64,000 nt of DNA from positions 1,736,001 to 1,800,000 of the forward strand of contig NZ_CP108080.1 in the NCBI RefSeq assembly GCF_036181745.1, written 5' to 3'. Position 1 is the first letter of the stretch. Every line of letters begins with the position of its first letter. Source of the DNA: Streptomyces sp. NBC_00259 (GTDB lineage Bacteria > Actinomycetota > Actinomycetes > Streptomycetales > Streptomycetaceae). Positions 34,149 through 43,951 of this stretch are shown piece after piece. Position numbers and translations under genes: made by a program. The notes below the pieces were generated by a model, which was not told the DNA's origin, made no database searches, and saw only the letters and a program-made list of their open reading frames with translations.

Positions 34149-34945
34149 GCGGGGTTCCTCCCGGCCGTACTTGCAGATGCTTGCGAAGTGGTCTTGTCGG
34201 TCGTGCTGGTCTCGTCGGTCGTGCCGGCCCTGCTGGTGCCGCCGGCCCGCTCGTCGGGTCTGTGGCCCGCCTTCGGGATGAAGGTCGTGCACACTCCGTC
34301 GCCGTGGGCGATGGTGGCCAGACGCTGCACATGCGTGCCGAGCAAGCGGGAGAAGACCTCGGTCTCCGCCTCGCACAGCTGCGGATACCGCTCGGCCACA
34401 TGGGCGACGGGACAGTGGTGCTGGCACAGCTGCTCGCCCACCGGCGCGCTACGCGCCGTAGCAGCGTACCCGTCGGCGGTCAACGCCTTGGCGAGAGCCT
34501 CGGTGCGCTCCTCGGCGTCCACGGCCTCCACGGCCGCGCGATACGCCTCAGCCTGGGCCTCCATCCGGTCCCGGGCGAACGCGGCGACGGCGGCTTCCCC
34601 GCCCGCGTTCTGCTCGATCCAGCGGAGGGCGTCCACCGCGAGGGCGTCGTACGACTGGTCGAAGGCGTCCCGGCCGCAGTCGGTCAGCGCGAAGACCTTG
34701 GCGGGCCTGCCGCGGGTGCGCGCCCCGTACACACGCTGCTCGCGGGCGACGACGACGTCGTCGGAGACCAGCGCGTCGAGATGGCGGCGGACGGCGGCCT
34801 GGGTGAGTCCGAGGCGCCCGGCGAGATCGGCGACGGTGGACGGCCCGTGGTCCAGGATGGACCGCGCAACCCGGTTGCGGGTGGACCGCTCCCCGGTCGC
34901 GAGCTCCTCCTGAGGGGACTCCCCAACAGCTCCGCCGCTTTTCAC
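34145..34945 (-). CDS. sufR: SufR, iron-sulfur-sensing repressor of the suf operon
   Basis: A 266-residue ArsR/DeoR-type winged-helix regulator (helix-turn-helix near residues 36-60, [23 protein letters not shown]). Four cysteines, C174, C178, C191 and C219, occur in the spacing that binds a [4Fe-4S] cluster in SufR. Cluster-loaded SufR represses the operon. The GTG at 34945 is chosen because the CAAC-N6-GTTG operator begins at that base and AACAAT seven bases before it could be the -10 of a leaderless transcript. The C-terminal 40 residues are Thr/Ser-rich and probably disordered. Confidence 0.9.
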   Translation of the reverse strand: MKSGGAVGESPQEELATGERSTRNRVARSILDHGPSTVADLAGRLGLTQAAVRRHLDALVSDDVVVAREQRVYGARTRGRPAKVFALTDCGRDAFDQSYDALAVDALRWIEQNAGGEAAVAAFARDRMEAQAEAYRAAVEAVDAEERTEALAKALTADGYAATARSAPVGEQLCQHHCPVAHVAERYPQLCEAETEVFSRLLGTHVQRLATIAHGDGVCTTFIPKAGHRPDERAGGTSRAGTTDETSTTDKTTSQASASTAGRNPA

Positions 34946-34958
34946 AACACCATTGTTG
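34945..34958. promoter_or_regulatory. SufR operator
   Basis: CAACACCATTGTTG matches the CAAC-N6-GTTG palindrome described for SufR in cyanobacteria and Streptomyces. It overlaps the sufR start and probable -10 (minus strand TTGTCA, 18 bases, AACAAT), so bound SufR would shut off the whole operon. Confidence 0.8.
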
Positions 34959-35017
34959 CGTAATTCCCGAGAGACTGACAAGCCGCGTCCCACCGGACGG
35001 ACGGTGCCGTGCATCAC

Positions 35018-35036
35018 TAAGGGAAACCTAACCTGA
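35018..35036. promoter_or_regulatory. Iron-box-like site (DmdR1/IdeR type)
   Basis: Read on the minus strand, TCAGGTTAGGTTTCCCTTA agrees at 14 of 19 positions with the DtxR/IdeR iron-box form TTAGGTTAGGCTAACCTAA. It lies about 60-75 bases upstream of the sufR promoter and on the other side faces the ABC transporter operon. Confidence 0.4.
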
Positions 35037-35230
35037 CCTGCGGCAATGATCATCCATGGGATCGATCCGCCCCTGTCCCCCGCCGTGCGCGGGAAGGCTT
35101 CCGGCGGGCCGGCGACCCCGCTGACCGGCGATTTGTCCGCCGCGGAGGTGGCCGGAACCGGACGGTCACCCAGGGTGGGTTCCTGCCCCGGGGGCCCGGG
35201 GAGCCGTCGGGCCTCCCTAGACTGCCCCGC

Positions 35231-36157
35231 ATGATGAACGAGTCCGCCGTCCGGGTACGGAGCCTGGTCAAGCGGTACGGAGCCAGGACCGCCGTGAACG
35301 GGCTCGACCTCGACGTCCGCGCCGGAACGGTCGCCGCCGTCCTCGGTCCGAACGGCGCCGGGAAGACCACCACCGTCGAGACCTGCGAGGGCTACCGCCG
35401 CGCCGACTCGGGCACGGTCCGCGTCCTCGGCCTCGACCCGGTCGCCGACGCCGCGCGGCTGCGCCCGAGGATCGGCGTGATGCTCCAATCGGGTGGCGTC
35501 TACTCCGGCGCCCGCGCCGACGAGATGCTCCGCCACATGGCGAAGCTGCACGCCCGCCCGCTGGACGTGGACGCCCTGATCGAGCGACTCGGCCTCGGCT
35601 CCTGCGGCCGGACGACGTACCGGCGGCTCTCCGGCGGACAGCAGCAGCGGCTCGCGCTCGCCATGGCCGTCGTCGGCCGCCCCGAACTGGTCTTTCTGGA
35701 CGAGCCCACCGCCGGACTCGACCCACAGGCCCGCCGCGCCACCTGGGATCTGGTGCGCGAACTGCGCACGGACGGCGTGACGGTCGTCCTCACCACGCAC
35801 TTCATGAACGAGGCGGAAGAGCTCGCGGACGACATCGCGATCATCGACGCGGGCCGGGTCGTCGCCCAGGGCAGCCCCGAGCAGCTCTGCCGCGGCGGCG
35901 CGGAGAACACGCTGCGGTTCACCGGCCGTCCCGGCCTCGACCTGGCCTCCCTGCTCAAGGCGCTGCCGGACGGCACGGCCGCTGCGGAGCTGACGCCGGG
36001 TGCCTACCGGATCACCGGCACGGTCGACCCCCAGCTGCTCGCCACCGTCACCTCCTGGTGCGCGCAGCACGGCGTGATGCCGGACGGCATCTCGGTGGAG
36101 CGCCACACCCTTGAGGACGTCTTCTTGGAGCTCACCGGGAAGGAGCTGCGGTCGTGA
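35231..36157 (+). CDS. ABC transporter ATP-binding protein (DrrA/CcmA-like)
   Basis: A 308-residue ATPase of the drug/ABC-2 export type. Walker A is GPNGAGKTT, the signature LSGGQQQR and Walker B LVFLDEPTAGLDPQ are all intact, and a C-terminal DrrA-like extension (about 220-308) ends TLEDVFLELTGKEL. TAGACT ends seven bases before the ATG, so the mRNA may be leaderless. The next gene overlaps by 4 bases and encodes the membrane partner. Confidence 0.92.
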   Translation: MMNESAVRVRSLVKRYGARTAVNGLDLDVRAGTVAAVLGPNGAGKTTTVETCEGYRRADSGTVRVLGLDPVADAARLRPRIGVMLQSGGVYSGARADEMLRHMAKLHARPLDVDALIERLGLGSCGRTTYRRLSGGQQQRLALAMAVVGRPELVFLDEPTAGLDPQARRATWDLVRELRTDGVTVVLTTHFMNEAEELADDIAIIDAGRVVAQGSPEQLCRGGAENTLRFTGRPGLDLASLLKALPDGTAAAELTPGAYRITGTVDPQLLATVTSWCAQHGVMPDGISVERHTLEDVFLELTGKELRS

Positions 36158-36981
36158 CCGCTGAGGTGACCACGGACGTGACGTCCGAAGCCCCTGGAGT
36201 GCCGGGGACGTACGCCCCGGACCCGGGCGGCGCCCCCGTCGCACGGATGATCGTGGCGCAGGCGGCCCTGGAGACGAGGATGCTGCTGCGCAACGGGGAG
36301 CAGCTGCTGCTCACCGTGATCATTCCGTCGCTGCTGCTCGTGCTGTTCTCGACGGTCGACATCGTCACCGTGCCCGTCCCGGCCACGGGGGGCGGCGGCC
36401 GGTCCGTCGACTTCCTCGCGCCCGGCGTCCTCGCTCTCGCCGTGATGTCCACGGCCTTCACGGGCCAGGCCATCGCCACCGGCTTCGAGCGCCGTTACGG
36501 CGTGCTGAAGCGGCTCGGCGCCTCCCCGCTGCCGCGCTGGGCCCTGATGGCGGCGAAGACGCTCTCCGTGCTGGTCACGGAGGTGCTGCAGATCGTGCTG
36601 CTGACGCTGATCGCCCTCGCGCTGGGCTGGGACCCGCAGGGCGGCGCCGGCTCCGTGCTCCTGCTGCTCGTCCTCGGCACCGCGGCCTTCTCCGGTCTCG
36701 GGCTGCTGATGGCCGGCACGCTGAAGGCCGAGGCGACGCTCGCCGCGGCCAATCTGGTCTTCCTGCTGCTGCTGGTGGGCGGCGGCGTGATCGTCCCGCT
36801 CGACAGGTTCCCGGAGGCCGCGCAGTCGGTACTCGGCCTGCTGCCGATCTCCGCGCTCTCGGACGGGCTGCGGGACGTGCTCCAGCACGGTGCGTCGATG
36901 CCGTGGGGCGACCTCGGGATCCTGGCGGCGTGGGCGGTTCTCGGCCTGGGTGCCGCGGCGAGGTTCTTCCGCTGGGAGTGA
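36154..36981 (+). CDS. ABC-2 type transporter permease
   Basis: A 275-residue membrane protein with about six helices (LLLTVIIPSLLLVLFS, the LAVMSTAFTGQAIATGF segment, LLLLVLGTAAFSGLGLLMA, LVFLLLLVGGGVIVP, and the final LAAWAVLGLGAAARFFRWE). The FERRYGVLKRLGASPLPRW loop is the typical ABC-2 cytoplasmic coupling region. GTG overlaps the ATPase stop (GTGA). Substrate unknown; neighbouring heme A synthase makes a respiratory-chain link possible but unproven. Confidence 0.9.
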   Translation: MTAEVTTDVTSEAPGVPGTYAPDPGGAPVARMIVAQAALETRMLLRNGEQLLLTVIIPSLLLVLFSTVDIVTVPVPATGGGGRSVDFLAPGVLALAVMSTAFTGQAIATGFERRYGVLKRLGASPLPRWALMAAKTLSVLVTEVLQIVLLTLIALALGWDPQGGAGSVLLLLVLGTAAFSGLGLLMAGTLKAEATLAAANLVFLLLLVGGGVIVPLDRFPEAAQSVLGLLPISALSDGLRDVLQHGASMPWGDLGILAAWAVLGLGAAARFFRWE

Positions 36982-37030
36982 CGCCGGCGGACGACTGGCC
37001 GCCCTCGTGCCCCTGCCGGAGCCTGGAGGC

Positions 37031-37738
37031 ATGACGACCACACTGCTCACCGGAGCGAACAAGGGTCTGGGCTTCGAGGCCGCCCGCCGGCTCATCGCCG
37101 AGGGCCACACCGTCTACATCGGCAGCCGGGACGCGGAACGCGGGCGGCTGGCCGCCGAGCGGCTGGGCGCCAGGACGGTCCGGCTCGACGTCACCGACGA
37201 CGCCTCGGTCGCGGCGGCGGTGAAGACGATCGAGGCCGACGGCGGACTGGACGTCCTGGTCAACAACGCCGGCATCGAGGGACGGGCGCCCGACGGAGGC
37301 GTGATCGGCGCCGCGGACGTGACCGCCGACATGATGCGGCGGGTCTTCGAGACGAACGTCTTCGGCGTGGTGCGCGTCACCCACGCGTTCCTCCCGCTGC
37401 TGCGGCGGTCCGCAGCCCCGGTCGTGGTCAACGTCAGCAGCGGCCTCGGCTCGATGACCGGTGTCACCGCTCCCGACTCACCGGCGTACGCGTACCCGGG
37501 CGTCGCCTATCCGGCGTCGAAGACCGCGCTCAACATGGTCACCGTGCAGTTCGCGAAGGCGTTCCCCGGCATGCGGATCAACGCGGTGGATCCCGGATTC
37601 ACGGCGACGGACCTCAACGGGCACACGGGTACACAGACCGTCGAGGAGGGCGCGGAGATCATCGTCCGGATGGCGCTGACGGGCCCCGACGGCCCGACCG
37701 GCGGCTGCTTCACCGTCGAGGGCCCCGTGTCCTGGTGA
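37031..37738 (+). CDS. Short-chain dehydrogenase/reductase
   Basis: A 235-residue classical SDR with the NAD(P) motif TGANKGLG (7-14), NNAG, the serine in VVNVSSGLG and the active-site YPASK (Y..K). The family resemblance is to carbonyl-reductase-like SDRs (TGANKGLGFEAARRL). The R of SRDAERG after strand 2 suggests NADP(H). It starts at ATG 37031 with GGAGG immediately ahead. It follows the ABC permease by 49 bases and may share its transcript. Substrate unknown. Confidence 0.88.
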   Translation: MTTTLLTGANKGLGFEAARRLIAEGHTVYIGSRDAERGRLAAERLGARTVRLDVTDDASVAAAVKTIEADGGLDVLVNNAGIEGRAPDGGVIGAADVTADMMRRVFETNVFGVVRVTHAFLPLLRRSAAPVVVNVSSGLGSMTGVTAPDSPAYAYPGVAYPASKTALNMVTVQFAKAFPGMRINAVDPGFTATDLNGHTGTQTVEEGAEIIVRMALTGPDGPTGGCFTVEGPVSW

Positions 37739-37811
37739 TCCCCGGGGCGGTCTGTCCCGACATGGCCACCCACGTGAATCCGTGCACAAGCGCCCCTCTA
37801 CGATGGTCGCC

Positions 37812-38771
37812 GTGCAGACCCCCCTCGCCTACATCGCCCAGCGCTGGACGCCGTCCCCCAAGACCCTCCGGCGTGCCGCTCTCGCACCCGTCGTGATGAG
37901 CGTGGTCATCATCGTGACCGGTGGCGCGGTCCGGCTGACCGGTTCCGGTCTCGGCTGCGACACCTGGCCCAAGTGCACGGACGACAGCCTCTTCGCCACG
38001 CCCGAGCAGGGCATCCACGGTGCCATCGAGTTCGGCAACCGGATGCTGACGTACGTCCTGTCGGCGGCCGTCGGCTGGGCGATCATCGCGGCGCGTGCCA
38101 CCAAGCCGTGGCGGCGCGGGCTCTCCCGGCTCGGCTGGGCGCAGTTCTGGGTCGTGATGAGCAACGCCGTCCTCGGCGGGATCACGGTGTGGGCTGGCCT
38201 CAACCCGTGGACGGTGGCCGGGCACTTCCTCGCCGCCAACCTGCTGCTCACGGTCGCCGTGGTCACCTGGGTCCGGGCGGGCGAGGGGGACGGCGCGCCA
38301 CGGCCCCGGGTGCCGCGCCCGGTGCGGAAGCTGGCCTGGGCGCTGGCCTCCGCCGCCGGGGTGCTGATCGCGTTGGGCACGGTCGTGACCGGCTCCGGCA
38401 AGCACGCGGGCGACAGCAGCGACGTACCGCGGATGCCGTTCGACTGGGTGGACGCGGCGCATGTGCATGCCGCGCTGGCCTGGCTGGTGTGCGTGCTCGC
38501 CGTGGCGATGTGGCTGGCGCTGCGGGTCGTGGACGCGCCCGACGACACCCGGGCGCGCGCCCGGGAGCTGCTGCTCGTCCTGGTCGCCCAGGGCGCCATC
38601 GGCTACACGCAGTTCTTCACGGACGTGCCCGAGGTGCTGGTCGGCGCCCATATGCTCGGCTCCTCGCTGATGTGGATCGCCGTGCTCCGGCTGGCGCTGA
38701 GCCTGCGCGAGCGGCCGCTCCCCGCGACGGACGCCCCGGACCGGCAGGACGCCGAGCTGGCGTCGGCCTGA
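37812..38771 (+). CDS. ctaA: Heme A synthase (COX15/CtaA family)
   Basis: CtaA converts heme O to heme A for the aa3-type cytochrome oxidase. The 319-residue membrane protein has eight helices and the family marks TGGAVRLTGSGLGCDTWPKC (with the first cysteine pair), GAIEFGNRML (E/H region), VAGHFLAANLLL and AAHVHAALAWL and GAHMLGSSLMW histidine helices. A TACGAT element ends 7 bases before the GTG at 37812, which suggests a leaderless transcript; an ATG at 37803 would add three residues. Its partner ctaB lies 1.7 kb away on the opposite strand. Confidence 0.92.
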   Translation: MQTPLAYIAQRWTPSPKTLRRAALAPVVMSVVIIVTGGAVRLTGSGLGCDTWPKCTDDSLFATPEQGIHGAIEFGNRMLTYVLSAAVGWAIIAARATKPWRRGLSRLGWAQFWVVMSNAVLGGITVWAGLNPWTVAGHFLAANLLLTVAVVTWVRAGEGDGAPRPRVPRPVRKLAWALASAAGVLIALGTVVTGSGKHAGDSSDVPRMPFDWVDAAHVHAALAWLVCVLAVAMWLALRVVDAPDDTRARARELLLVLVAQGAIGYTQFFTDVPEVLVGAHMLGSSLMWIAVLRLALSLRERPLPATDAPDRQDAELASA

Positions 38772-38819
38772 CCGGGCCCTCGGCACGCCGCGCCGGCGCC
38801 GGCCCGACCCGGGCCGCCC

Positions 38820-39926
38820 TCAGCACGTGAGCCGGTAGACGCGGCGGGCGTTGTCCGCCGCGATCATCCCGGCGACCCGCTCGGCGTCCGTGCGGCACCA
38901 GGCGCCGTCCGCCACCCAGCCGCTGAGCACCCGCCCCAGCGCCTCCCGGAAGGTCTGCGCCCCGACCACGTGGAGCTCGGGCAGCCCCCGGGCACCGCTG
39001 GAGAACAGCAGCTTCCCGAACGGGGCGTGCTCCAGGATCTCCGCGAGGACGGCCGCGGCCCCCGCCCCCGTATGGGCGAGCGCGGGTCCGACGTCCGCGT
39101 ACACATGCGGGAAGACGCTCGCCAGATGCGCGGCGTGCCGGTGGTACGGGTAGCCGTGCAGCAGCACGAGATCGGTGCCGAGGCCGGCGGTGGCCGCCGC
39201 GAAGTCGGTCAGCAGCAGCGGATCGCCCACCCCGACGTGCAGTTGCAGCGGCCGGCCCGAGGCCACGGCGATCCAGAGCAGATGACGCAGCAGTACGGGG
39301 TCGTCGAGCGGGCCGCCGACGGGGCGTCCGGCCAGCCAGCGCCCGGTGGCGCCGCGCACCTCGCCGGGGCCGGGCGGCTCGGGCGCGAGGGCCGTCCCGT
39401 GCCGTGCCCCCGCCATGGAGGCGAAGGCGACGGCCGATCCGGCGGCGCCGTGCACGGCTTCCGCGAGGTTGGCGAGGAATCCGTCGACGGTGCCGGAGGT
39501 GTCGGCGACCTGTTCGGCGAGCAGCTCGAGGCGGACGATCTCATGGGCGTCGGCCATGCCCGCGGCGGCGATCTCGGGCGGTCCGGTGAGGTCTCCGGGC
39601 AGTCCGGTGTCCACCAGGTAGGTGGAGATCCCGGTGGCCCGCAGCAGCCGCCTGCCGGATTCCAGGACGCCGAGCTCCCTGCGCCGTGCGAGATAGTGCG
39701 CCGGCGGGCAGTGCGGTTCCAGACCGAGCAGCGGCGGACACCAGCGTCGTACGGCGAAGCCGGTCTGGGTGTCGAAGAAGGTGGTGCCGGGCGCGGGGGG
39801 CCCGGCGGTCCTGCCGAGGTGGGCCTCGAAGGTGCCGAGGCCCAGCTCCGTGCGGAGGACGCCGTGGCAGTACTGATCCACCAACGACGGCGTGTCGATC
39901 ATCCGGGGGCTCCCAGCGGTGGACAT
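38820..39926 (-). CDS. Amidohydrolase-fold protein with degenerate metal site
   Basis: A 368-residue TIM-barrel protein of the amidohydrolase-2 (FluG N-terminal-like) superfamily. The barrel order is clear: LVDQYCHGVLRTEL after strand 1, LQLHVGVGDP, LLHGYPYHRHAAHL, then GKLLFSSGARGLPELHVVG. The usual HxH appears as YxH and the usual aspartate of FSSD is glycine, so metal binding is probably altered. It lies between ctaA and ctaB, as I recall for other Streptomyces. Function unknown; a hydrolase, decarboxylase or lost-activity role are all possible. Confidence 0.75.
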   Translation of the reverse strand: MSTAGSPRMIDTPSLVDQYCHGVLRTELGLGTFEAHLGRTAGPPAPGTTFFDTQTGFAVRRWCPPLLGLEPHCPPAHYLARRRELGVLESGRRLLRATGISTYLVDTGLPGDLTGPPEIAAAGMADAHEIVRLELLAEQVADTSGTVDGFLANLAEAVHGAAGSAVAFASMAGARHGTALAPEPPGPGEVRGATGRWLAGRPVGGPLDDPVLLRHLLWIAVASGRPLQLHVGVGDPLLLTDFAAATAGLGTDLVLLHGYPYHRHAAHLASVFPHVYADVGPALAHTGAGAAAVLAEILEHAPFGKLLFSSGARGLPELHVVGAQTFREALGRVLSGWVADGAWCRTDAERVAGMIAADNARRVYRLTC

Positions 39927-40037
39927 CGTTCCACACGTCCTAACGGGTGAGCCCCGCCTGAGGTGTTGCCCTCGATGCGTCTGTGCTGACGCGGCGGGCT
40001 TCGCACCCCGCCCCCGCACGGCCCGCGGCCGCCGGAC

Positions 40038-40055
40038 GGGCCGGTTCTCCGGCCC
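40038..40055 (-). terminator. Short hairpin
   Basis: GGGCCGG (40038-40044) pairs with CCGGCCC (40049-40055) around TTCT, 16 bases past the stop of the small gene at 40071. Confidence 0.4.
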
Positions 40056-40070
40056 CTCCGGCGATGGCCG

Positions 40071-40421
40071 TCAGCCGTTCGAGGGGCCGCCCACCTGGAT
40101 GCCTGCCATGCGCGTCCACTCGTACGGTCCGGTGCGGACCTTCAGCGCGAAGTCGCCGTCGAACGACTCGTGCAGCGTGATGCCGGACTTCTCGGCCGCG
40201 CTGACCGCGATGTCGTGGGTCGGTGCCACCAGGTCGCCCCAGCCGCCGTCCTCGCCGACGAGCACGATGCGGGTGCCCATCTGGCCGATGTACGCGAGCT
40301 GGCCCTCGGCGCCGCCGTGCGCCTTGGCGAAGGCGCCGATCTGCTTGGCGAGCTTCGCCGCCTTGCGCTCGGCCTTCGCGGACTGCCTCGCCTGCTTCTC
40401 GTCAACCTGCGTGTCTGCCAT
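40071..40421 (-). CDS. Small conserved actinobacterial protein, unknown
   Basis: A 116-residue soluble protein. The first 35 residues are a charged Lys/Ala helix (QARQSAKAERKAAKLAKQIGAFAKAH), likely coiled-coil, and the rest is a compact domain with GTRIVLVGEDGGWGDLVAPTHDIA. No known motif is seen. Codon use is normal. It follows ctaB by 83 bases on the same strand, so they may share a transcript. The ribosome site before ATG 40421 is weak. Confidence 0.72.
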   Translation of the reverse strand: MADTQVDEKQARQSAKAERKAAKLAKQIGAFAKAHGGAEGQLAYIGQMGTRIVLVGEDGGWGDLVAPTHDIAVSAAEKSGITLHESFDGDFALKVRTGPYEWTRMAGIQVGGPSNG

Positions 40422-40504
40422 GACCAGGATGCTACTCGCGGGTAGATCCACTGGCGACCGTCGGGCCACGTGGCCTGGGCCACGCCGCGGGCGGGCGGAG
40501 TGGG

Positions 40505-41452
40505 TCAGCGCAGGAACGGGTCCACCGCGACGGCCACGAACAGCAGCGAGACGTACGTGATCGACCAGTGGAAGAGCCGCATCTCCTTGAGCTTGCCGCC
40601 CGCCGCCCCGGCCTTCGCGCGGCTCTGCAGCGCATGCGCCTCCCAGAGCCACCAGCCGCCGGTCACCAGCGCCACCGCCGTGTAGAACCAGCCGGTGTAG
40701 CCGAGCGGCGTCAGCAGCAGCGAGACCGCGACCATCACCCAGCTGTAGAGGACGATCTGGCGGGCGACGACCCTGTTGGAGGCGACGACGGGCAGCATCG
40801 GCACACCGACCCGCGCGTAGTCCTCCTTCACCTTCATCGACAGCGGCCAGTAGTGCGGCGGCGTCCAGAAGAAGATGACGAGGAAGAGGATGACCGCCGC
40901 CCACGACACCGAGTTGGTGACGGCGGACCAGCCGATGAGCACCGGCATACAGCCGGCGATCCCGCCCCACACGATGTTCTGCGCGGTGCGCCGCTTCAGC
41001 AGCATCGTGTAGACGACGACGTAGAAGAGGAGCGCGCCGAGCGCGAGCGCCCCGGACAGCCAGTTGACGAGCAGTCCGAACCAGAGGGTGGAGACCACCG
41101 CGAGAGCGAGGCCGAAGACCAGGCCCTCGCGCGGCGACACCATGCCGGTGACCAGGGGCCGCTGAGCGGTGCGGTCCATCAGCGCGTCGATGTCGCGGTC
41201 GATGTACATGTTGAGCGCGTTCGCGCCGCCGGCGGAGAGGTACCCGCCGACGCAGGTGGCGACGACCAGCCAGAGGTCCGGCACACCCTGCGCCGCCAGG
41301 AACATCACCGGTACGGTGGTGATGAGCAGCAGCTCGATGATCCGCGGCTTCGTCAGCGCCACGAATGCCTTGACGCGGGCCCCGAACGGCCGGTGGCCCC
41401 CCGGGCTGGGAGTCAAGACGACCCCTGCGGGTCGGGACTCGACGGCCGTCAC
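40505..41452 (-). CDS. ctaB: Protoheme IX farnesyltransferase (heme O synthase)
   Basis: CtaB/CyoE adds a farnesyl group to protoheme to make heme O. The 315-residue UbiA-family membrane protein has the two Asp-rich prenyl-diphosphate motifs [15 protein letters not shown] (near residues 80-95) and [16 protein letters not shown] (near 205-220), plus nine helices. The GTG at 41452 has AGGGG six bases upstream; a GTG two codons earlier is possible. It is divergent from the transketolase gene, a conserved Streptomyces arrangement. Confidence 0.93.
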   Translation of the reverse strand: MTAVESRPAGVVLTPSPGGHRPFGARVKAFVALTKPRIIELLLITTVPVMFLAAQGVPDLWLVVATCVGGYLSAGGANALNMYIDRDIDALMDRTAQRPLVTGMVSPREGLVFGLALAVVSTLWFGLLVNWLSGALALGALLFYVVVYTMLLKRRTAQNIVWGGIAGCMPVLIGWSAVTNSVSWAAVILFLVIFFWTPPHYWPLSMKVKEDYARVGVPMLPVVASNRVVARQIVLYSWVMVAVSLLLTPLGYTGWFYTAVALVTGGWWLWEAHALQSRAKAGAAGGKLKEMRLFHWSITYVSLLFVAVAVDPFLR

Positions 41453-41814
41453 GCACACCCCTGACAGAGAAATCCCAGCAAGCTCCTCCGAGAGGGCATC
41501 TCCCGTGCCCGGAGGGCGATGGGGGCGAATCCTCGGTGAAGACTTGCGCGTACCACGCCACTCTAGACGTTGGCCGCATGCCGATCTTCGCGGGGGTGGG
41601 TCGTGTTGAGCGGTGCCGCGGTGCCATGCGTAATCACCCGCGAAAGCACCGACGAGAGGCGAAGTCGGGCCCGTGCCCGCAGGCTGGTTGATGTGTCCGA
41701 TCGGAGAGACGTGCACCCGAAAGGACGCAGGCTGCTGCGAGGGTAGGCTCGACAGCGCCCGGTACACCCCTCGTCACCGGGACCCGAACATGTGGAGAGG
41801 AGCCCTGACTCAGG
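41453..41814. other. 362-bp gap between divergent ctaB and tkt
   Basis: No gene is visible. The gap holds a TAGAGT element on the minus strand near 41560-41566 and TAGGCT (41744-41749) on the plus strand as possible -10 sequences, both without good -35 partners, and GGAGAGGAG about 20 bases before the tkt start. No clear palindromic operator was found. Confidence 0.5.
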
Positions 41815-43917
41815 GTGAGCACCAAGCCGACCACCACAGACCTCGAGTGGACCGCATTGGACCAGCGGGCCGTGGACACCGTCCGTGTCCTTGCCGCTGA
41901 CGCCGTACAGAAGGTCGGCAACGGCCATCCGGGTACGGCCATGAGCCTGGCCCCCGCGGCGTACGTCCTCTTCCAGAAACTGATGCGGCACGACCCCGCC
42001 GACGCGGACTGGACCGGCCGTGACCGGTTCGTGCTCTCCGCGGGTCACTCGAGCCTGACGCTCTACATCCAGCTCTACCTGGCCGGCTACGGCCTGGAGC
42101 TGGACGACCTCAAGTCGTTCCGCACCTGGGGCTCGAAGACGCCGGGCCACCCGGAGTACGGCCACACGACGGGCGTCGAGACGACGACCGGCCCGCTGGG
42201 CCAGGGTGTCGCCAACGCCGTCGGCATGGCCATGGCCGCCCGCTACGAGCGCGGCCTGTTCGACCCGGAGGCCGAGCCCGGCACCTCCCCGTTCGACCAC
42301 ACCATCTGGTGCATCGCCGGTGACGGCTGCCTCCAGGAGGGCATCTCGGCCGAGGCGTCCTCGCTGGCCGGTCACCAGAAGCTCGGCAACCTGGTGCTGC
42401 TGTGGGACGACAACCACATCTCGATCGAGGGCGACACCGAGACCGCCGTCTCCGAGGACACGCTGAAGCGGTACGAGGCCTACGGCTGGCACGTCCAGCG
42501 CGTGGCGCAGCTGCCGAACGGCGACCTGGACCCGGTGGGTCTGTACGAGGCACTGCAGGCGGCGCGCGCCGAGACCGAGCGCCCCTCCTTCATCGCGGCC
42601 CGGTCGATCATCGCCTGGCCCGCGCCGCACGCGCAGAACACCGAGGCCGCGCACGGCTCGGCGCTGGGTGACGACGAGGTCGCGGCGACCAAGCGCGTCC
42701 TCGGCTTCGACCCGGAGCAGTCCTTCGAGGTCTCCGACGAGGTCATCGGGCACACCCGCAAGGCCCTGGACCGCGGTCGTACGGACCGGGACGAGTGGGA
42801 GAAGGCGTTCGCCGAGTGGCGGGGCACCAACCCGGAGCGGGCCGCCGAGTTCGACCGGATCCGCTCGACCGAGCTGCCGGCCGGCTGGGAGGAGAAGCTC
42901 CCCGTCTTCGAGACCGGCAAGGGTCTGGCCACCCGCGCCGCCTCCGGCAAGGTGCTGCAGGCGCTGGGCGCGGTCGTTCCCGAGCTGTGGGGCGGCTCCG
43001 CCGACCTCGCCGGCTCGAACAACACGACGATCGACAAGACGTCGTCGTTCCTGCCCGAGGGCAACCCGCTGCCGGAGGCCGACCCGTACGGCCGCACGAT
43101 CCACTTCGGCATCCGCGAGCACGCCATGGCCGCGGTGCTGAACGGCATCACGCTGCACGGCAACACCCGTGTCTACGGCGGCACGTTCCTGGTCTTCTCC
43201 GACTACATGCGCAACGCGGTCCGGCTGTCCGCGCTGATGCACCTGCCGGTGACGTACGTCTGGACGCACGACTCGATCGGTCTCGGCGAGGACGGCCCGA
43301 CCCACCAGCCGGTGGAGCACCTGGCCTCGCTGCGCGCCATCCCGGGTCTGAACGTCGTGCGCCCGGCCGACGCCAACGAGACCGCGATCGCGTGGCGCGA
43401 GATCCTCCGGCGCTACACGAAGAAGTTCGGTGTGGGCGCCCCGCACGGTCTGGCGCTGACCCGTCAGGGCGTGCCGACGTACGAGCCCAACGACGACGCG
43501 GCCAAGGGTGGTTACGTCCTCTTCGAGGCCGAAGGGCCCGATGGGCAGAGCACGGAGGCGCAGGTCGTACTGATCGGCACGGGCTCCGAGGTCCACCTGG
43601 CCGTCGAGGCCCGTGAGCAGCTGCAGGCCGACGGCATCCCGGCCCGGGTCGTCTCGATGCCGTCCGTCGAGTGGTTCGAGGAGCAGGACAAGGCGTACAA
43701 GGACAGCGTGCTGCCGCCTTCGGTGAAGGCCCGGGTGGCGGTCGAGGCGGGTATCGGTCTTACCTGGTACCGCTACGTCGGTGACGCCGGCCGGATCGTC
43801 TCGCTGGAGCACTTCGGTGCGTCGGCCGACGGCAAGGTGCTGTTCCGTGAGTTCGGGTTCACCCCCGAGAACGTGGCCGCCGCGGCACGGGAATCGATCG
43901 ATGCCGCCGCGCGCTGA
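41815..43917 (+). CDS. tkt: Transketolase
   Basis: A thiamine-diphosphate enzyme that moves two-carbon units between sugar phosphates in the non-oxidative pentose phosphate pathway. The 700-residue protein is complete: [11 protein letters not shown], the ThDP/Mg site [19 protein letters not shown] with WDDN, and the second-half segments [12 protein letters not shown] and [16 protein letters not shown] with the catalytic histidines. The GTG start opens the tkt-tal-zwf-opcA-pgl operon, with tal 34 bases downstream. Confidence 0.96.
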   Translation: MSTKPTTTDLEWTALDQRAVDTVRVLAADAVQKVGNGHPGTAMSLAPAAYVLFQKLMRHDPADADWTGRDRFVLSAGHSSLTLYIQLYLAGYGLELDDLKSFRTWGSKTPGHPEYGHTTGVETTTGPLGQGVANAVGMAMAARYERGLFDPEAEPGTSPFDHTIWCIAGDGCLQEGISAEASSLAGHQKLGNLVLLWDDNHISIEGDTETAVSEDTLKRYEAYGWHVQRVAQLPNGDLDPVGLYEALQAARAETERPSFIAARSIIAWPAPHAQNTEAAHGSALGDDEVAATKRVLGFDPEQSFEVSDEVIGHTRKALDRGRTDRDEWEKAFAEWRGTNPERAAEFDRIRSTELPAGWEEKLPVFETGKGLATRAASGKVLQALGAVVPELWGGSADLAGSNNTTIDKTSSFLPEGNPLPEADPYGRTIHFGIREHAMAAVLNGITLHGNTRVYGGTFLVFSDYMRNAVRLSALMHLPVTYVWTHDSIGLGEDGPTHQPVEHLASLRAIPGLNVVRPADANETAIAWREILRRYTKKFGVGAPHGLALTRQGVPTYEPNDDAAKGGYVLFEAEGPDGQSTEAQVVLIGTGSEVHLAVEAREQLQADGIPARVVSMPSVEWFEEQDKAYKDSVLPPSVKARVAVEAGIGLTWYRYVGDAGRIVSLEHFGASADGKVLFREFGFTPENVAAAARESIDAAAR

Positions 43918-43951
43918 CGCCGGTACACGACTAGTAGGAGATGCAACTCTC

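Noticed and set aside
35018..36244. A long minus-strand open frame extending sufR upstream across the ABC genes
   Set aside because: It is antisense to a complete ABC ATPase, and SufR homology, operator and -10 position all place the start at 34945.
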